Positions 16,630-26,313 of a stretch of 64,000 bases of DNA are shown in pieces. Below the pieces are notes generated by a model. The model ran no database searches and was not told the origin of the DNA. It was given only the letters and a program-made list of their open reading frames with translations. Numbering within the stretch: position 1 is the stretch's first letter; each line of letters begins with the position of its first letter. The translations under genes were made by a program, and so were the position numbers. Origin of the DNA: UBA2357 sp041678045 (GTDB lineage: Bacteria > Pseudomonadota > Gammaproteobacteria > Burkholderiales > Rhodocyclaceae); the NCBI GenBank assembly GCA_041678045.1, contig JBAYOV010000014.1, positions 1-64,000 on the forward strand, written 5' to 3'.

Positions 16630-18738
16630 TCAGTCGAATGCGACCGAAGCCTTCACCCACAGGTTGCGGCCGGGTTCATTGACACGGGTGGTCTGCTCGA
16701 AACCGGCGACACTCGCGCCGTTGCGGGAGATGTGCTCGGCGTAGCTGCGGTCGAACAGGTTGTCCACGCCGGCCGTGACTTCGACACGTTTGTTGACCTT
16801 GTACCCGGCATTCAGCGAGAACACCGCAAAGCCACCGCTCTCGGCAATGTCCTGACCGACGATGTTGCCCTTGCCCGGATCGACCCGGTCCTGCTTCGCC
16901 ACCAGGCGCAGCAGGCTGCCGGCACGCCACGGACCGGACGACCAGTTCAGGCCCAGGCGGGCTTCGAGCGGCGGCAACTGGGCCAGTGCGGTGTTGTCGC
17001 TGCGGTTGCTGCCGCGCACATAGGCCAGGGTGGCTTCTGCGTTCCACTCGGCGTTGAGCTGATAGCGGCTGCCCAGCTCCAGGCCCCAGGTGCGGGCATC
17101 GATGTTGCGCACGACGGTGGTACCGGGGCGGGTGCGGGTGTCGATGAGGATGTAGTCGTCAATCTGCGAGGCGAAGGCCGACACTTCATACGACCAGCGA
17201 CCGGCATCGTGGGTCAGGCCGATGTCGAGCTGGGTGGTCTTTTCCGGGGCAGTCATGAACGCGCTGTTGCTGTTCAGGCTTTGCTTGTTCTGCGAAATCA
17301 GCTCCCAGTAATCCGGAAAGCGCGCCACATGCCCGAGCCCGACATAGGTGACGGTCTGTTCGCTCAGGTCGCGTTCCCAGCGGGCAAAGCCACTGGTGAG
17401 CGTGTCGCTGCGGCTGCGCTGGGCTGTGGACAGGGGGCTGCCACCCACCTGCAGGCTGGCGGAGCGCTTGTCCTGGGCGCGCCAGCGGTCCAGCCTTACC
17501 CCGGCGATGAGGCGGTCCTGTTCGCCCAGAAAGTGCTGCACCTCGCCAAAGAAGCCATGGTTGCGGAATTCGGCATCGGCCATGCGCGGCTGGCTGCGAT
17601 AGGCCACGCCATTGCGCAGGGTGTGGTCGTTGTGCTGTACATCGACGCCCACATCGAGCCGGGTCAGTTCGGCCACGCGCAGGCGTGCGGCCAGGCGCCC
17701 GCCGACGGTTTCGCGGTCCGGGTTGTTGAGCATGCGCATGCCCGGCGGGGTGCGCAGGCTGAAGTTGTCCATCACATGGTCGATGTAGTTGCGATAGGCC
17801 TGGGCTTCCAGCTTTTCGACCAGCGGGCTGATTTCGCGCTTCTCGAATTTCAGGCCGACGTTCTCGCGCTTGAAGCGGGTGCCGTCCATGCCCCGGTCTG
17901 CATACGCGGCTTCGCCATCGCTGGCTGCCAGGCTCAGCTCCAGCCAGGTATGTGCATCGGGCGTCCAGCCGAGCGCAGCGTTGGTGCTCCAGCGTTCGTA
18001 TTCGGAGTGCACCTTGCGCCCGTCGCCGTCCTTGTAGTTGTCCGCCTGGGTGCGGGTGGCCGTGCCACGCAACTGGAAGTCGGGCGTGGCATGGCGGGCG
18101 TCGAGGACCTGGTCGTTGCGGCCGAAGCTGCCACCGGTCAGGCTGCCGTTGAATGTGGTGGTGGGCGCTTCCGGTCGCGTGCGGTCGCGCTCGAACAGCA
18201 CGGTGCCGGCCGAGTTGCCCGGTCCGTGCAGCACGCTTTGCGGCCCTTTGAGCACGGTCATCCGGTCGTAGGATTCCGGAAACACATAGGCGGTGGGGGG
18301 GTCCATGCGTCCGCCACAGCCGCCCAGGATGTGTTCGCCATCGAGCAGGATGTTCAGCCGCGAACCGGCCATCCCACGAAACACCGGATCGCCGTCGGTG
18401 CCGCCCTTGCGGATCACGCTGAAGCCGGGAATGGTTTTCAGAATGTCGGCGCCGTCATGGGCCGGAATCGGCTGGCGTGCCTGGCGCGGATCGGTGACCA
18501 CGGTGAGCGGTTCACTGGTGGGGGTGGCCGTGACCACGGTGGGCGCCAGTTCGATGAGCTGGGCGCTTGCCTGGCCCGGCGTGACGGCAAGCGGCAGGGC
18601 CAGCAGGGAGAGCGCAAGCGGAGAGAAGGCGAGCGGAGAGGGCTTGCGCGTCCGGCTGCGTGTCGAAGTGTTCCGGCTGTTGCGGGTGGGGGTGCTGTAT
18701 GCGTTGTTATTGTGTGAGCTGTTCGAATGCTTGTTCAT
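16630..18738 (-). CDS. TonB-dependent copper receptor (OprC/NosA type)
   Basis: A 702-residue outer-membrane receptor. A signal peptide ends near ALPLAVTPGQASA and is preceded by an unusually long Ser/Asn/Arg-rich stretch. The plug domain contains ILLDGEHILGGCGGRMDPP followed by TAYVFPESYDRMTVLKGPQS, the segment typical of OprC/NosA copper receptors, and the barrel ends in WVKASVAFD with a terminal aromatic strand. The start is ATG 18738. A DUF2946 gene lies 194 bases upstream on the same strand, a frequent partner of these receptors. OprC binds copper and NosA supports nitrous oxide reductase maturation; copper specificity here is a family inference. Confidence 0.88.
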   Translation of the reverse strand: MNKHSNSSHNNNAYSTPTRNSRNTSTRSRTRKPSPLAFSPLALSLLALPLAVTPGQASAQLIELAPTVVTATPTSEPLTVVTDPRQARQPIPAHDGADILKTIPGFSVIRKGGTDGDPVFRGMAGSRLNILLDGEHILGGCGGRMDPPTAYVFPESYDRMTVLKGPQSVLHGPGNSAGTVLFERDRTRPEAPTTTFNGSLTGGSFGRNDQVLDARHATPDFQLRGTATRTQADNYKDGDGRKVHSEYERWSTNAALGWTPDAHTWLELSLAASDGEAAYADRGMDGTRFKRENVGLKFEKREISPLVEKLEAQAYRNYIDHVMDNFSLRTPPGMRMLNNPDRETVGGRLAARLRVAELTRLDVGVDVQHNDHTLRNGVAYRSQPRMADAEFRNHGFFGEVQHFLGEQDRLIAGVRLDRWRAQDKRSASLQVGGSPLSTAQRSRSDTLTSGFARWERDLSEQTVTYVGLGHVARFPDYWELISQNKQSLNSNSAFMTAPEKTTQLDIGLTHDAGRWSYEVSAFASQIDDYILIDTRTRPGTTVVRNIDARTWGLELGSRYQLNAEWNAEATLAYVRGSNRSDNTALAQLPPLEARLGLNWSSGPWRAGSLLRLVAKQDRVDPGKGNIVGQDIAESGGFAVFSLNAGYKVNKRVEVTAGVDNLFDRSYAEHISRNGASVAGFEQTTRVNEPGRNLWVKASVAFD

Positions 18739-18932
18739 TGCCGTGGCCTTTGCGCTGTGCGAGGCCGTGCCAGCGCCGGCCCGACGGTGAGCGATGGCTG
18801 CGCGCAAGGGGTGAGCGGCAGCCGCAGCCCACCGGTCTGGCCCGGTGCTGTACGGTCTCGGAGAGGTATGTGTGATTCATCTGCCACGCGGCATGCGGTT
18901 GCCGCAGGGCAGGGTCGTGAAGAGCGAGCGGT

Positions 18933-19340
18933 TCAGGCCAGTGGCGGGGCGCGGCTGGGGGGAAGCAGGCGCGTTGCGGTGTGGCGCGCCGGAAGGTATG
19001 AGTCGGCGCGCAGGGGATGCGCGTCCTGGGGTGAAAACAGTGCAGTGTGCGTTTGCGGGGCGAGCCCGGGCAGGGCGGCCACCGCGCAGATGACACACGG
19101 GGCGGCCTCGGCGACGAGGCTGTCCTCGTCTTCGCCCAACTCGGCCAGCAGTGCGAGCAGATCGGCCCGATCCAGCCCGTTGGGCGAGCAGATGTTCATC
19201 CAGCGCTCGCCGGCGTTGAGCATCTGCGCATGGTGCTGTGCGCTGACCAGTCCGATGCAGACCTGCGCGACCAGCGCCAGCCACGCCAGGCTCAGGGCCA
19301 GGCGGCGGAAGGCGGGAAGGCGGTACAGGCTGCGTCTCAT
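18933..19340 (-). CDS. DUF2946 protein near the copper receptor
   Basis: A 135-residue protein with an N-terminal hydrophobic helix (LALSLAWLALVAQVCIGLVS), an acidic central region and a CVICAVAALPG motif, followed by a His/Pro-rich tail. These features match small DUF2946 proteins that accompany TonB-dependent copper receptors. The CxxC and histidines could bind copper in the periplasm or membrane. It is upstream of and co-directional with the receptor. No enzymatic motif is visible. Confidence 0.65.
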   Translation of the reverse strand: MRRSLYRLPAFRRLALSLAWLALVAQVCIGLVSAQHHAQMLNAGERWMNICSPNGLDRADLLALLAELGEDEDSLVAEAAPCVICAVAALPGLAPQTHTALFSPQDAHPLRADSYLPARHTATRLLPPSRAPPLA

Positions 19341-19421
19341 CGTGAGGCGGATTCTAGGCGATGGGCGATGGCCCTGGATTGATGCGGGTCAAATCATCAT
19401 GGCCTGGGTGAGCAATGCGCC

Positions 19422-20150
19422 TTACTGCAGGTCGAACACGAAGGTGCTGACCACGCGCAGCCGTTTCTGGCGGGTGGAGCCGCTGCTGTGTTCGTTGCCG
19501 TCGGAATCGAAGACCTGGATCACCCCCTGATTGGCGCTGCGCAGTTTGCCCAGTGCGGCGCCGGCGTCGGCGGCAAAGCGCTGGGCCTGGTCGCGGGCGT
19601 TGGCGGTGGCGTCGGCCAGCAGGGCGGGCTTGATTTCGTTGAAGCCGCGCAACTGGTAGTCCGGTCCGCCGAGTGTGCCGTCGTAGCCGCTGCTCAGTTG
19701 CACGCCAGCCTCGATCAGCGGGTCGACGCCGTTGGTGGCCTGTTCGACCACTTCGACACGTGCGGACTTGATCACCACCTGACCCTGTCCGCTGAAGCGG
19801 AAGGGCTGATCGCTGCTCGCGTAATCCCGCGCATAGCGGTCTTCCACCAGAATCGGTCGTACCTCGATCTCGTCGTCGGTGAAGCCCAGGCCGCGCATGT
19901 GGGTGATGACTTTCTCGCGGTCGCTGGACAGGCTGCTCTGTACCCGGGCGAAGTCGTCGTCGGCACGGCGGAAACTGAGGCGCCAGACGGCGTAATCGCT
20001 TTCCACATCGCGCTCGGCGAGCCCCTTCACGGTGACCGTGCGGTCGGCCGTGCGGAAGCGCTGCACGCCTTCGCCCACGGCAAAGCCCGCAGCGGCAATG
20101 CCTGCGGCAAGGATCAGGGCAGGGATCAGGCCCAGTGATTTTTCGGCCAT
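19422..20150 (-). CDS. SIMPL domain (DUF541) periplasmic protein
   Basis: A 242-residue exported protein. An N-terminal membrane/signal segment (LIPALILAAGIAAAGFAVG) is followed by the SIMPL domain, recognisable from VTVKGLAERDVESDYAVW, the LGFTDDEIEVRP segment, and a C-terminal AGAALGKLRSANQGVIQV stretch. The start is ATG 20150; the longer frame has no homology. Family members are periplasmic or outer-membrane associated and have been linked to oxidative stress, but the biochemical role is unsettled. It looks monocistronic. Confidence 0.82.
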   Translation of the reverse strand: MAEKSLGLIPALILAAGIAAAGFAVGEGVQRFRTADRTVTVKGLAERDVESDYAVWRLSFRRADDDFARVQSSLSSDREKVITHMRGLGFTDDEIEVRPILVEDRYARDYASSDQPFRFSGQGQVVIKSARVEVVEQATNGVDPLIEAGVQLSSGYDGTLGGPDYQLRGFNEIKPALLADATANARDQAQRFAADAGAALGKLRSANQGVIQVFDSDGNEHSSGSTRQKRLRVVSTFVFDLQ

Positions 20151-20287
20151 GCTGACTCCGGTGAGGCGAGGGAACGGTAGGGCGGCATTCAGTGCTGAAA
20201 ACGAAAACGGTCTGCCTGCATGCCGCAAGGAGCGCATCTTAGCACTATCGGGTAGGCGTCATGCAGGCCTGCTGCCGTGCAAAGCGC

Positions 20288-20716
20288 TCATCGACGTTCG
20301 TCCGGAGCGTGCCCGCCCTGTGCCTTGCCGGCATCGTCCGGCACCTCGCGGATGAACTCCCCCTCGATCACCACATGCTCGCTGCTGCCCCGTTCGCCAC
20401 GCTGAAAGCCGGCGTCTGTCTGTCCGTGGCCCGGGCGGGCATGGCGAAAGTGGTTCGGATCGAAGCCTGCACCGGGTTGACCGAAACCGGCCTCGCGCAT
20501 CTGCTTGCGGATGGCCCGGGTTTTCCACCACAGGTAGCCCCAGCCAATCACGCCCACGGCCAGCACCACCGCAAACACCACGATGGAAAACATGAAGGTG
20601 AGTACGCCGATGGCCACCGTGGCCACCACTGCAAGGGCGCGTGCCACGATGCCGGGCGGGCGCATGCCGCCGGGCGAGCCAGTGTTCAGGGGAATGCGGT
20701 AACGGGGGTCTTGCAT
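20288..20716 (-). CDS. membrane protein of unknown function
   Basis: A 142-residue protein with one long or two short hydrophobic helices (about residues 25-63) that end in GWGYLWWKTRAIRKQMRE. The rest is soluble, rich in Gly, His and charged residues, and ends in an acidic ESR-like tail. The positively charged sequence after the helices suggests the tail is cytoplasmic. It follows mscS on the same strand after 45 bases, so it may be co-transcribed with it. No family function is known to me. Confidence 0.7.
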   Translation of the reverse strand: MQDPRYRIPLNTGSPGGMRPPGIVARALAVVATVAIGVLTFMFSIVVFAVVLAVGVIGWGYLWWKTRAIRKQMREAGFGQPGAGFDPNHFRHARPGHGQTDAGFQRGERGSSEHVVIEGEFIREVPDDAGKAQGGHAPDERR

Positions 20717-20761
20717 GTTGTCTGCTCCAGTGCCGGCGCATGGCCGGTCAGGTTTGGCCGG

Positions 20762-21616
20762 TCAGTTTCCGGCTGTGGTGGCGCGTGCCCTGCGCTGTTG
20801 TGCGATGTGGTCAAGGGTGCGGGCAAGGACGGTTTGTTCGATGATGTCGGCCTCGGCCGTGGGCACGAAGGCCGTGATGCTCAGCCTGGGGCGTCCTTCG
20901 GCCGAGCAGGCGTAACGCAGGCGGGCTTCGGGAGGCGGCATGTTCACGCCGGCCCTGCGCTTGATCAGCGACAGGTAGCGATGGGACACCTCGCGACTGG
21001 CTGCGGTGCAGCGGATCAGTTCCTGCTTCAGCAGTTCGGCAATCGCCTGTACGTCGTCATCTTTTTCCAGGGTCAGTTGTATCGTGTGATACACGAATTT
21101 CTTGAAAAAGTTTTCGTTCACGGCTGGAGTGGCCAGAAAAACGCTGTTCGGCAGGGTGATCGTGCGCCCGGTGAAGCCGTGGCAGCCCGGGGTGGTTTCC
21201 AGTTCCTGCAGCGTGACCGAGAGCAGGGACAGATCGACGACTTCGCCGCGCTGATCGCCGACGCGGATCCAGTCTCCCACGCCGAAGGCACCGACCGACG
21301 TGCGCAGCAGGCCACCGGTGAGGCACAGGATGAGCTCCTTGGTGGCCACCACCAGCGCCACCAGAAAGGCGGTGACCGACAGTGCGAAGGTGCGCAGGGC
21401 CGGTGCCCAGATCATCACCATGCCGATCACAAGGGCAAGCACGAGGGCGTTGCGTGAGTAGGTCAGCAAGCGGCGGCGCTCATCGCTCATCACCTCGTCA
21501 CGTCCGCGCAGCAGGCGTTGAATCAGCTTGCGCAGCAGGATGAAGCCGCCCATCAGGAACAGGGTCGCAATCGCCTGGTTTGCACTGAACCAGGAGCTCA
21601 GACTCTGCAGGTCCAT
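20762..21616 (-). CDS. MscS-family mechanosensitive channel
   Basis: A 284-residue membrane channel. Three N-terminal helices are followed by the pore helix/beta domain region, where GVGDWIRVGDQRGEVVDLSLLSVTLQ is the characteristic MscS beta-domain motif and ITLPNSVFLATPAVN its continuation. The start is ATG 21616, three bases before the moaC stop, so it is probably translated from the moaC transcript. A longer frame overlapping moaC in another register is spurious. Confidence 0.88.
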   Translation of the reverse strand: MDLQSLSSWFSANQAIATLFLMGGFILLRKLIQRLLRGRDEVMSDERRRLLTYSRNALVLALVIGMVMIWAPALRTFALSVTAFLVALVVATKELILCLTGGLLRTSVGAFGVGDWIRVGDQRGEVVDLSLLSVTLQELETTPGCHGFTGRTITLPNSVFLATPAVNENFFKKFVYHTIQLTLEKDDDVQAIAELLKQELIRCTAASREVSHRYLSLIKRRAGVNMPPPEARLRYACSAEGRPRLSITAFVPTAEADIIEQTVLARTLDHIAQQRRARATTAGN

Positions 21617-21618
21617 GT

Positions 21619-22113
21619 TCAGGCCACCCAGTGCCCCGACTTGCCGCCCAGTTTCTCCAGCAGACGCACGTCGCCGATGGTCATGCCGCGATCCACGGCC
21701 TTGCACATGTCGTAGATGGTGAGCAGCGTCACGTTGAGGGCGGTGAGGGCTTCCATTTCCACGCCGGTGCGGCCCACGGTTTCGGCGGTGACGGTGCAGT
21801 GCACGGTGTGTTTCGTTTCGTCCAGCGTGAAGTCCACTGCTACCCGGGTGAGCGGGATCGGGTGGCACAGCGGAATCAACTCGCTGGTGCGCTTGGCACC
21901 CTGGATGCCGGCGATGCGGGCCACGCCAAGGACATCGCCTTTGCGGGCATGGCCATCGCGCACCATTGCGAAGGTTTCGGGCAACATGCTGATGCGGCCG
22001 CTGGCCACGGCCACGCGGCGGGTTTCGGCCTTGTTGCCGACATCGACCATATGGGCCTGGCCCTGAGCATCGAAGTGGGTGAGGGCAGAAGGAGCGGGGG
22101 AGGGGTCGGTCAT
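21619..22113 (-). CDS. moaC: cyclic pyranopterin monophosphate synthase
   Basis: A 164-residue enzyme of molybdenum cofactor synthesis, acting with MoaA to turn GTP into cyclic pyranopterin monophosphate. Family segments are intact: MVDVGNKAETRRVAVASG, GVARIAGIQGAKRTSELIPLC in two parts, and GVEMEALTA followed by IYDMCKAVDRGM, with the catalytic lysine in the last. The start is ATG 22113 (MTDPSPAP), since the longer frame adds a non-homologous leader. No other moa genes are nearby. Confidence 0.95.
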   Translation of the reverse strand: MTDPSPAPSALTHFDAQGQAHMVDVGNKAETRRVAVASGRISMLPETFAMVRDGHARKGDVLGVARIAGIQGAKRTSELIPLCHPIPLTRVAVDFTLDETKHTVHCTVTAETVGRTGVEMEALTALNVTLLTIYDMCKAVDRGMTIGDVRLLEKLGGKSGHWVA

Positions 22114-22202
22114 GATGGTCAGTCTCGCGCACGGCTGCGAACTTGCTTCAGACTGTGAGCGGGTGCGCAGGATTTGCAATTAAATCGCTATCATAGCATC
22201 CG

Positions 22203-23636
22203 ATGAAAAGACGACTTCCTGCCCTGTTGCTGAGTCTGGTCATGCTGCCGGCGCTGGCTCAGCCCATCGAGTTGCCCGATCTGGGCGATGTGGCCTCGTC
22301 TGCGCTCTCCGCAGCCGATGAGCGTACCCTGGGGGAGCGCATCATCCAGCAGATTCGCTGGCGCGATGCGGCCTACATGGACGATGCCGAGGTGGAGGCA
22401 TACATCGCCCGGCTGGGTACGCGGCTGGTGACGGCCAGCGAACAGCCGCACGGAGCCTTCGAGTTTTTCGTGATCCGTGACCCTTCGATCAATGCGTTTG
22501 CGCTGCCCGGAGGGTACATCGGGCTGCACTCGGGCCTGATCATGGCCGCAGAGAGCGAGTCGGAGTTGGCGTCGGTTGTCGGGCACGAGATCGCGCATGT
22601 CACCCAGCGCCATATTGCACAGCTGTTCGGCAAGCAGGGGCAGACCAGCATGATCATGCTGGCGTCCCTGCTGGTGGCGGCGCTTGCGGCGAACAGCAAT
22701 TCCCAGATCAGCGAGGCAGCGCTGTTTGCCGGGCAGGCCGGCGCGGTGCAGTCGCAGTTGAGCTATACCCGAGCATTCGAGCGCGAAGCCGACCGCATTG
22801 GCCTGCAGGTGCTTGAAGGCGCGGGGTTCGATGTGCGCGGCATGCCCGGTTTCTTCGAGCGCCTGCAGCGCTTGTCGCGGGTGTATGAAAACAATGCGCC
22901 GTCCTATTTGCGCACGCACCCGCTGACCCAGGAGCGCATTTCCGACATGTCCAACCGGGTGCAGCAGATGCGCTACCGGCAGGTGCCCGATTCGGACGAT
23001 TTCCGTTTCGTGCGCGCCAAGCTGAAGGTGGGCGAAGGGCTGGCATCGGATGCGATACGCCATTTCGAGGCGGCACTGGCCGACAGCCCGGACGATCCGT
23101 TTGCCCGTTATGGGCTGGCGCGTGCACATTTGCGTGCAGGTCAGCTTGAGCGGGCGTCCGCCGAACTGGCGCGCCTGAACGATGCCGGGGTGCGCTCGCC
23201 CTTTGTGGCGTGGCTGGCGGCCGAGGTGGCGCTGGCCCGCCGGCAGCCCGCCGAGGCGGTGGTGCTGGTCGAGCGCGCGCTTGCGACCCATCCCGATCAT
23301 CAAGTGCTGGAATATCTGCTGGGCGATGCGCTGCTGCAGGCGGGCGAGGCCGAGCGTGCGGTGCAACTGGCCCGTTCCGGCACCTTGCGCAATCAGCAGG
23401 ATGTGCGTTTCTGGATGCTCGCCGCACGGGCCGAGGCGCAGCTCGGACGGCGTACGGCCCATCATCGTGCCCAGGCCGAGGTGTATGTGATCCGGGGGAG
23501 TTTGCCGGCGGCCATCGAGCAGCTGGAGCTGGCCCGCAAGGCGGCCGATGGCGATTTCTTCGAGATGTCGGCGGTCGATGCCCGCATGCGCCAGCTCAAG
23601 GAGCAGGACATGCGGGAGCGGGCTTCACGGCGCTGA
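22203..23636 (+). CDS. bepA: periplasmic M48 metalloprotease/chaperone, BepA-like
   Basis: A 477-residue secreted protein. A signal peptide ends at LPALAQP. The M48 protease domain has HEIAH at 128-132 and the third zinc ligand in FEREADRIGLQ. The C-terminal half is a TPR-like helical repeat region. This is the BepA/YfgC plan: quality control of outer-membrane beta-barrel proteins such as LptD. It is divergent from moaC with 89 bases between starts, where an AT-rich TATCAT box can serve as -10. Confidence 0.9.
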   Translation: MKRRLPALLLSLVMLPALAQPIELPDLGDVASSALSAADERTLGERIIQQIRWRDAAYMDDAEVEAYIARLGTRLVTASEQPHGAFEFFVIRDPSINAFALPGGYIGLHSGLIMAAESESELASVVGHEIAHVTQRHIAQLFGKQGQTSMIMLASLLVAALAANSNSQISEAALFAGQAGAVQSQLSYTRAFEREADRIGLQVLEGAGFDVRGMPGFFERLQRLSRVYENNAPSYLRTHPLTQERISDMSNRVQQMRYRQVPDSDDFRFVRAKLKVGEGLASDAIRHFEAALADSPDDPFARYGLARAHLRAGQLERASAELARLNDAGVRSPFVAWLAAEVALARRQPAEAVVLVERALATHPDHQVLEYLLGDALLQAGEAERAVQLARSGTLRNQQDVRFWMLAARAEAQLGRRTAHHRAQAEVYVIRGSLPAAIEQLELARKAADGDFFEMSAVDARMRQLKEQDMRERASRR

Positions 23637-23684
23637 GCAAGACGCACGCCGACACAGGCTCACCGCGAGCGGTGCTGTTTCGTG

Positions 23685-25319
23685 TCAGAGGACACGTTCC
23701 GGTGCGTCGAGTGACAGATGCACCTGGTTGCGGCCCAGTTGTTTGGCACGCAACAGGCTGGCATCGGCCTCTTCGGTCAGCTGTGCCGCACTTTCCTCAT
23801 CCAGCCGGGTGGAGATCCCGGCGCTCAGGGTGGCGTACAGCGTGCCCTCGCTGTGGGTGTGCGGCAGCTCGGCAAAGTCACGGCGAATCCGGTCGATGAT
23901 GGAGACGGCGGTTTCGGCATTTGCGCCGGGGAGCGCGATGAGGAATTCCTCGCCGCCATAGCGGCCGATCAGGTCGCTCGTGCGCAGCCGTCCCTTGAGC
24001 AGCCACGCCAGCCCGCGAATCACCTGATCGCCCACCGGGTGCCCGTAGGTGTCGTTGACTGCCTTGAAATGGTCGATGTCGATCATCGCCACCGACAGTG
24101 GGGTGCCTTCCTTGATCGATTGTGCAATCAGGCTCTTCAGCCTGGCCTTCGAGGCGGTGTGGTTGAGCAGGCCGGTCAGGCCGTCCAGCGTGGTGGAGCG
24201 CTGCATTTCGCGGAAGCGTTCGATCTTGGTCTTCACCACGGCGGCAAGCAGCACCGGATTGAAGGGCTTGGTCAGGAACTGGTCGCCGCCCAGGCGCAGG
24301 GCCTCGATCTGCATCCCGACATCCGATTCGCCCGACAGATAGACCACCGGCAGCGTCTGGTAGGTGGCCGACTGGCGCAACACGCGGGTGGCCTCGATGC
24401 CGCTGAAGCGCGGCATGTGCATGTCCATCAGCACCAGATCGGGACGGTACGCGGCCAGCGCGTCGAGCATCTCGCCGGGGTCGTGTATGCACTGGCTGTC
24501 GATGCCGTGCTCGGACAGGGTACGCCGGGCCATTGCGGCCGCAACCCGGGAGTCCTCGACGATCAGCACGCGGTAACGGTCCTGGTTTTCTGCCTGGGTG
24601 AGATCAAGCACCCGGTTGATCACGCTGGAAATCGGCTCGCTCTGCGGGATGGCGAAGTCTACCCCGGCGCGCATCAGCTCGACGATGGCCTCGATGTGGT
24701 TTTCCACCCCCAGATAAAAGATCTGACTGGCACGACAGCGGCTGCGTAGCGTCTCGATCATCGGCAGCATGCCCTGTGTGCCCATGTCGCGCGAGGGCAT
24801 CAGGATGATGGCCAGCGGCGAGCCTTCGCCTTCACTGGCCTCGCGCCAGCTGCTGGTGCGGGCGGTGAAGCCGAAGAAGGCGAGCTGGCGGGCCAGCCCT
24901 GCGGCGGGCTCGGCGGAAATGCCGTCGGCGACGATCCACACAATGCGCGGTTTGACCCACTGGGTGTCCTGCGCCGGGTTGCGCGCGGGGGCCTGGGTGC
25001 GGCGCTCGGGCACCGGGGTGCGCGATGAATTCACTGCGGCGAACAGGGTATCGAGCTGTCGCTCCAGGGCACCCAGGTCCTGCGCGGAGATTGCGGTGCC
25101 TTCCGCCTCGGCCAGATGGCCCATGACCACGTTCTCCAGCCCCTGGCACAGGCGCATCATGCCGGGCAGGCGCAGTCGGTTGAATTGTTCGGACAGGCTG
25201 CTGACCGCAACCGCAAACTCCACGAACTGCTCGAAGCAGCCGTGTTCGCGGTAATCATCCCAGCGGGCGCGGAGATTGTGCAGGCGTTCGTCCAGGGCGT
25301 CGGGCGGGGTGGTGGACAT
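23685..25319 (-). CDS. response regulator with GGDEF cyclase output
   Basis: A 544-residue cytoplasmic protein. The N-terminal 100 residues form a helical Hpt-like bundle, but no clear phospho-accepting His motif is seen. Residues about 125-235 look like a degenerate receiver. Residues about 250-375 are a true receiver (VLIVEDSRVAAA, phospho-Asp in DLVLMDMHMP, Lys in FLTKPFNP). The C-terminus is a diguanylate cyclase with an intact GGEEF site (YGGEEFLIALP). It probably makes c-di-GMP when phosphorylated. No cognate kinase gene is adjacent. Confidence 0.9.
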   Translation of the reverse strand: MSTTPPDALDERLHNLRARWDDYREHGCFEQFVEFAVAVSSLSEQFNRLRLPGMMRLCQGLENVVMGHLAEAEGTAISAQDLGALERQLDTLFAAVNSSRTPVPERRTQAPARNPAQDTQWVKPRIVWIVADGISAEPAAGLARQLAFFGFTARTSSWREASEGEGSPLAIILMPSRDMGTQGMLPMIETLRSRCRASQIFYLGVENHIEAIVELMRAGVDFAIPQSEPISSVINRVLDLTQAENQDRYRVLIVEDSRVAAAMARRTLSEHGIDSQCIHDPGEMLDALAAYRPDLVLMDMHMPRFSGIEATRVLRQSATYQTLPVVYLSGESDVGMQIEALRLGGDQFLTKPFNPVLLAAVVKTKIERFREMQRSTTLDGLTGLLNHTASKARLKSLIAQSIKEGTPLSVAMIDIDHFKAVNDTYGHPVGDQVIRGLAWLLKGRLRTSDLIGRYGGEEFLIALPGANAETAVSIIDRIRRDFAELPHTHSEGTLYATLSAGISTRLDEESAAQLTEEADASLLRAKQLGRNQVHLSLDAPERVL

Positions 25320-25416
25320 GCGTCTTGTGCGATCCGGGTAAGGGGTGAGTGGTAAGGGCTGAGGGCCGAAGGTTGCAATCGCGCGTGAGCCTGAGTTGAA
25401 GCTGTGGTCGCTGCGT

Positions 25417-26313
25417 TCAGTACAGGAAGCGTGGCGCCAGGCTTTCCAGATGCAGCTCCTTCAGGATGGCTTCGGCGCGCTGCCGTGCATTGCCACGTGG
25501 CTGGCCGGTGGCGCGCGCAATGATGAGTTCATTTTTCAGGGAATGTTCCCAGCCGGTGAGCTCGGTCACGGTGACCTGGTAGCCGTGGGCCTCCAGCAGC
25601 AGGCAGCGCAGCACGTTGGTGAGCTGGCTGCCGAACTCGCGGGTATGGATCGGGTGTCGCCAGAGTTCGGCCAGCGGCGTGGCGGACAGGGCCTGGCTCT
25701 TGTGCTGGCGCAGCGCGGCCGCCACTTCGGCCTGGCAGCAGGGCACCAGCACCACGAAACGCGCCTGCCGGGCGAGCGCGAAGCGGATCGCGTCATCGGT
25801 GGCGGTGTTGCAGGCATGCAGCGCGGTGACGATGTCCACCGTGGGCGGCAGGTCGGGTGAGTCGATGGAGGCTTCCACGCTCAGGGCGTGAAAGTCCATG
25901 CGCGCAAATGCCAGTTGATCGGCCAGCTCGCGTGAGCGGGCGACCAGTTCCTCGCGGGTTTCGATGCCGACGATGCGGCCGCTGTCGCGGGTTTTCAGGA
26001 ACAGGTCGTAGAGAATGAAGCCGAGGTAGGATTTGCCCGCCCCGTGGTCCACCAGGGTGATGTTGCCGTGCTCTGCGACACAGGCTTCCAGCAGCGGTTC
26101 GATGAAATTGAACAGGTGATACACCTGCTTGAGCTTGCGCCGGCTGTCTTGATTGAGCTTGCCGTCACGGGTCAGGATGTGCAGTTCCTTGAGCAGTGCC
26201 ACCGACTGCCCGGGGCGTATGTCGGGCGGGAGGGCTTCTGCGGGCGGCGGGGTGGCCTTGCGCGCCTGGCCCTGTCGGTTGGCGCCAGGGCGGGAGGGGT
26301 TCGGCTTGCCCAT
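25417..26313 (-). CDS. SAM-dependent methyltransferase-like protein
   Basis: A 298-residue protein with a Rossmann methyltransferase core: the SAM-binding loop is in LVDHGAGKSYLGFILYDL, the acidic end of strand 2 in IVGIETREELV, and a VTALHACNTATDDAI segment follows, with a PCCQ motif after strand 5. This pattern resembles the methyltransferase_32 (DUF2431/Trm-like) group that includes rRNA and tRNA modification enzymes. The substrate is unknown. The start ATG 26313 shares one base with the stop of the DUF1415 gene, so the pair is coupled. A basic disordered leader precedes the domain. Confidence 0.72.
   Translation of the reverse strand: MGKPNPSRPGANRQGQARKATPPPAEALPPDIRPGQSVALLKELHILTRDGKLNQDSRRKLKQVYHLFNFIEPLLEACVAEHGNITLVDHGAGKSYLGFILYDLFLKTRDSGRIVGIETREELVARSRELADQLAFARMDFHALSVEASIDSPDLPPTVDIVTALHACNTATDDAIRFALARQARFVVLVPCCQAEVAAALRQHKSQALSATPLAELWRHPIHTREFGSQLTNVLRCLLLEAHGYQVTVTELTGWEHSLKNELIIARATGQPRGNARQRAEAILKELHLESLAPRFLY

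Noticed and set aside
18739..18932. Cobalamin riboswitch in front of the TonB receptor
   Set aside because: Read on the minus strand, no B12-box or kissing-loop pattern is visible, and the plug motif points to copper.
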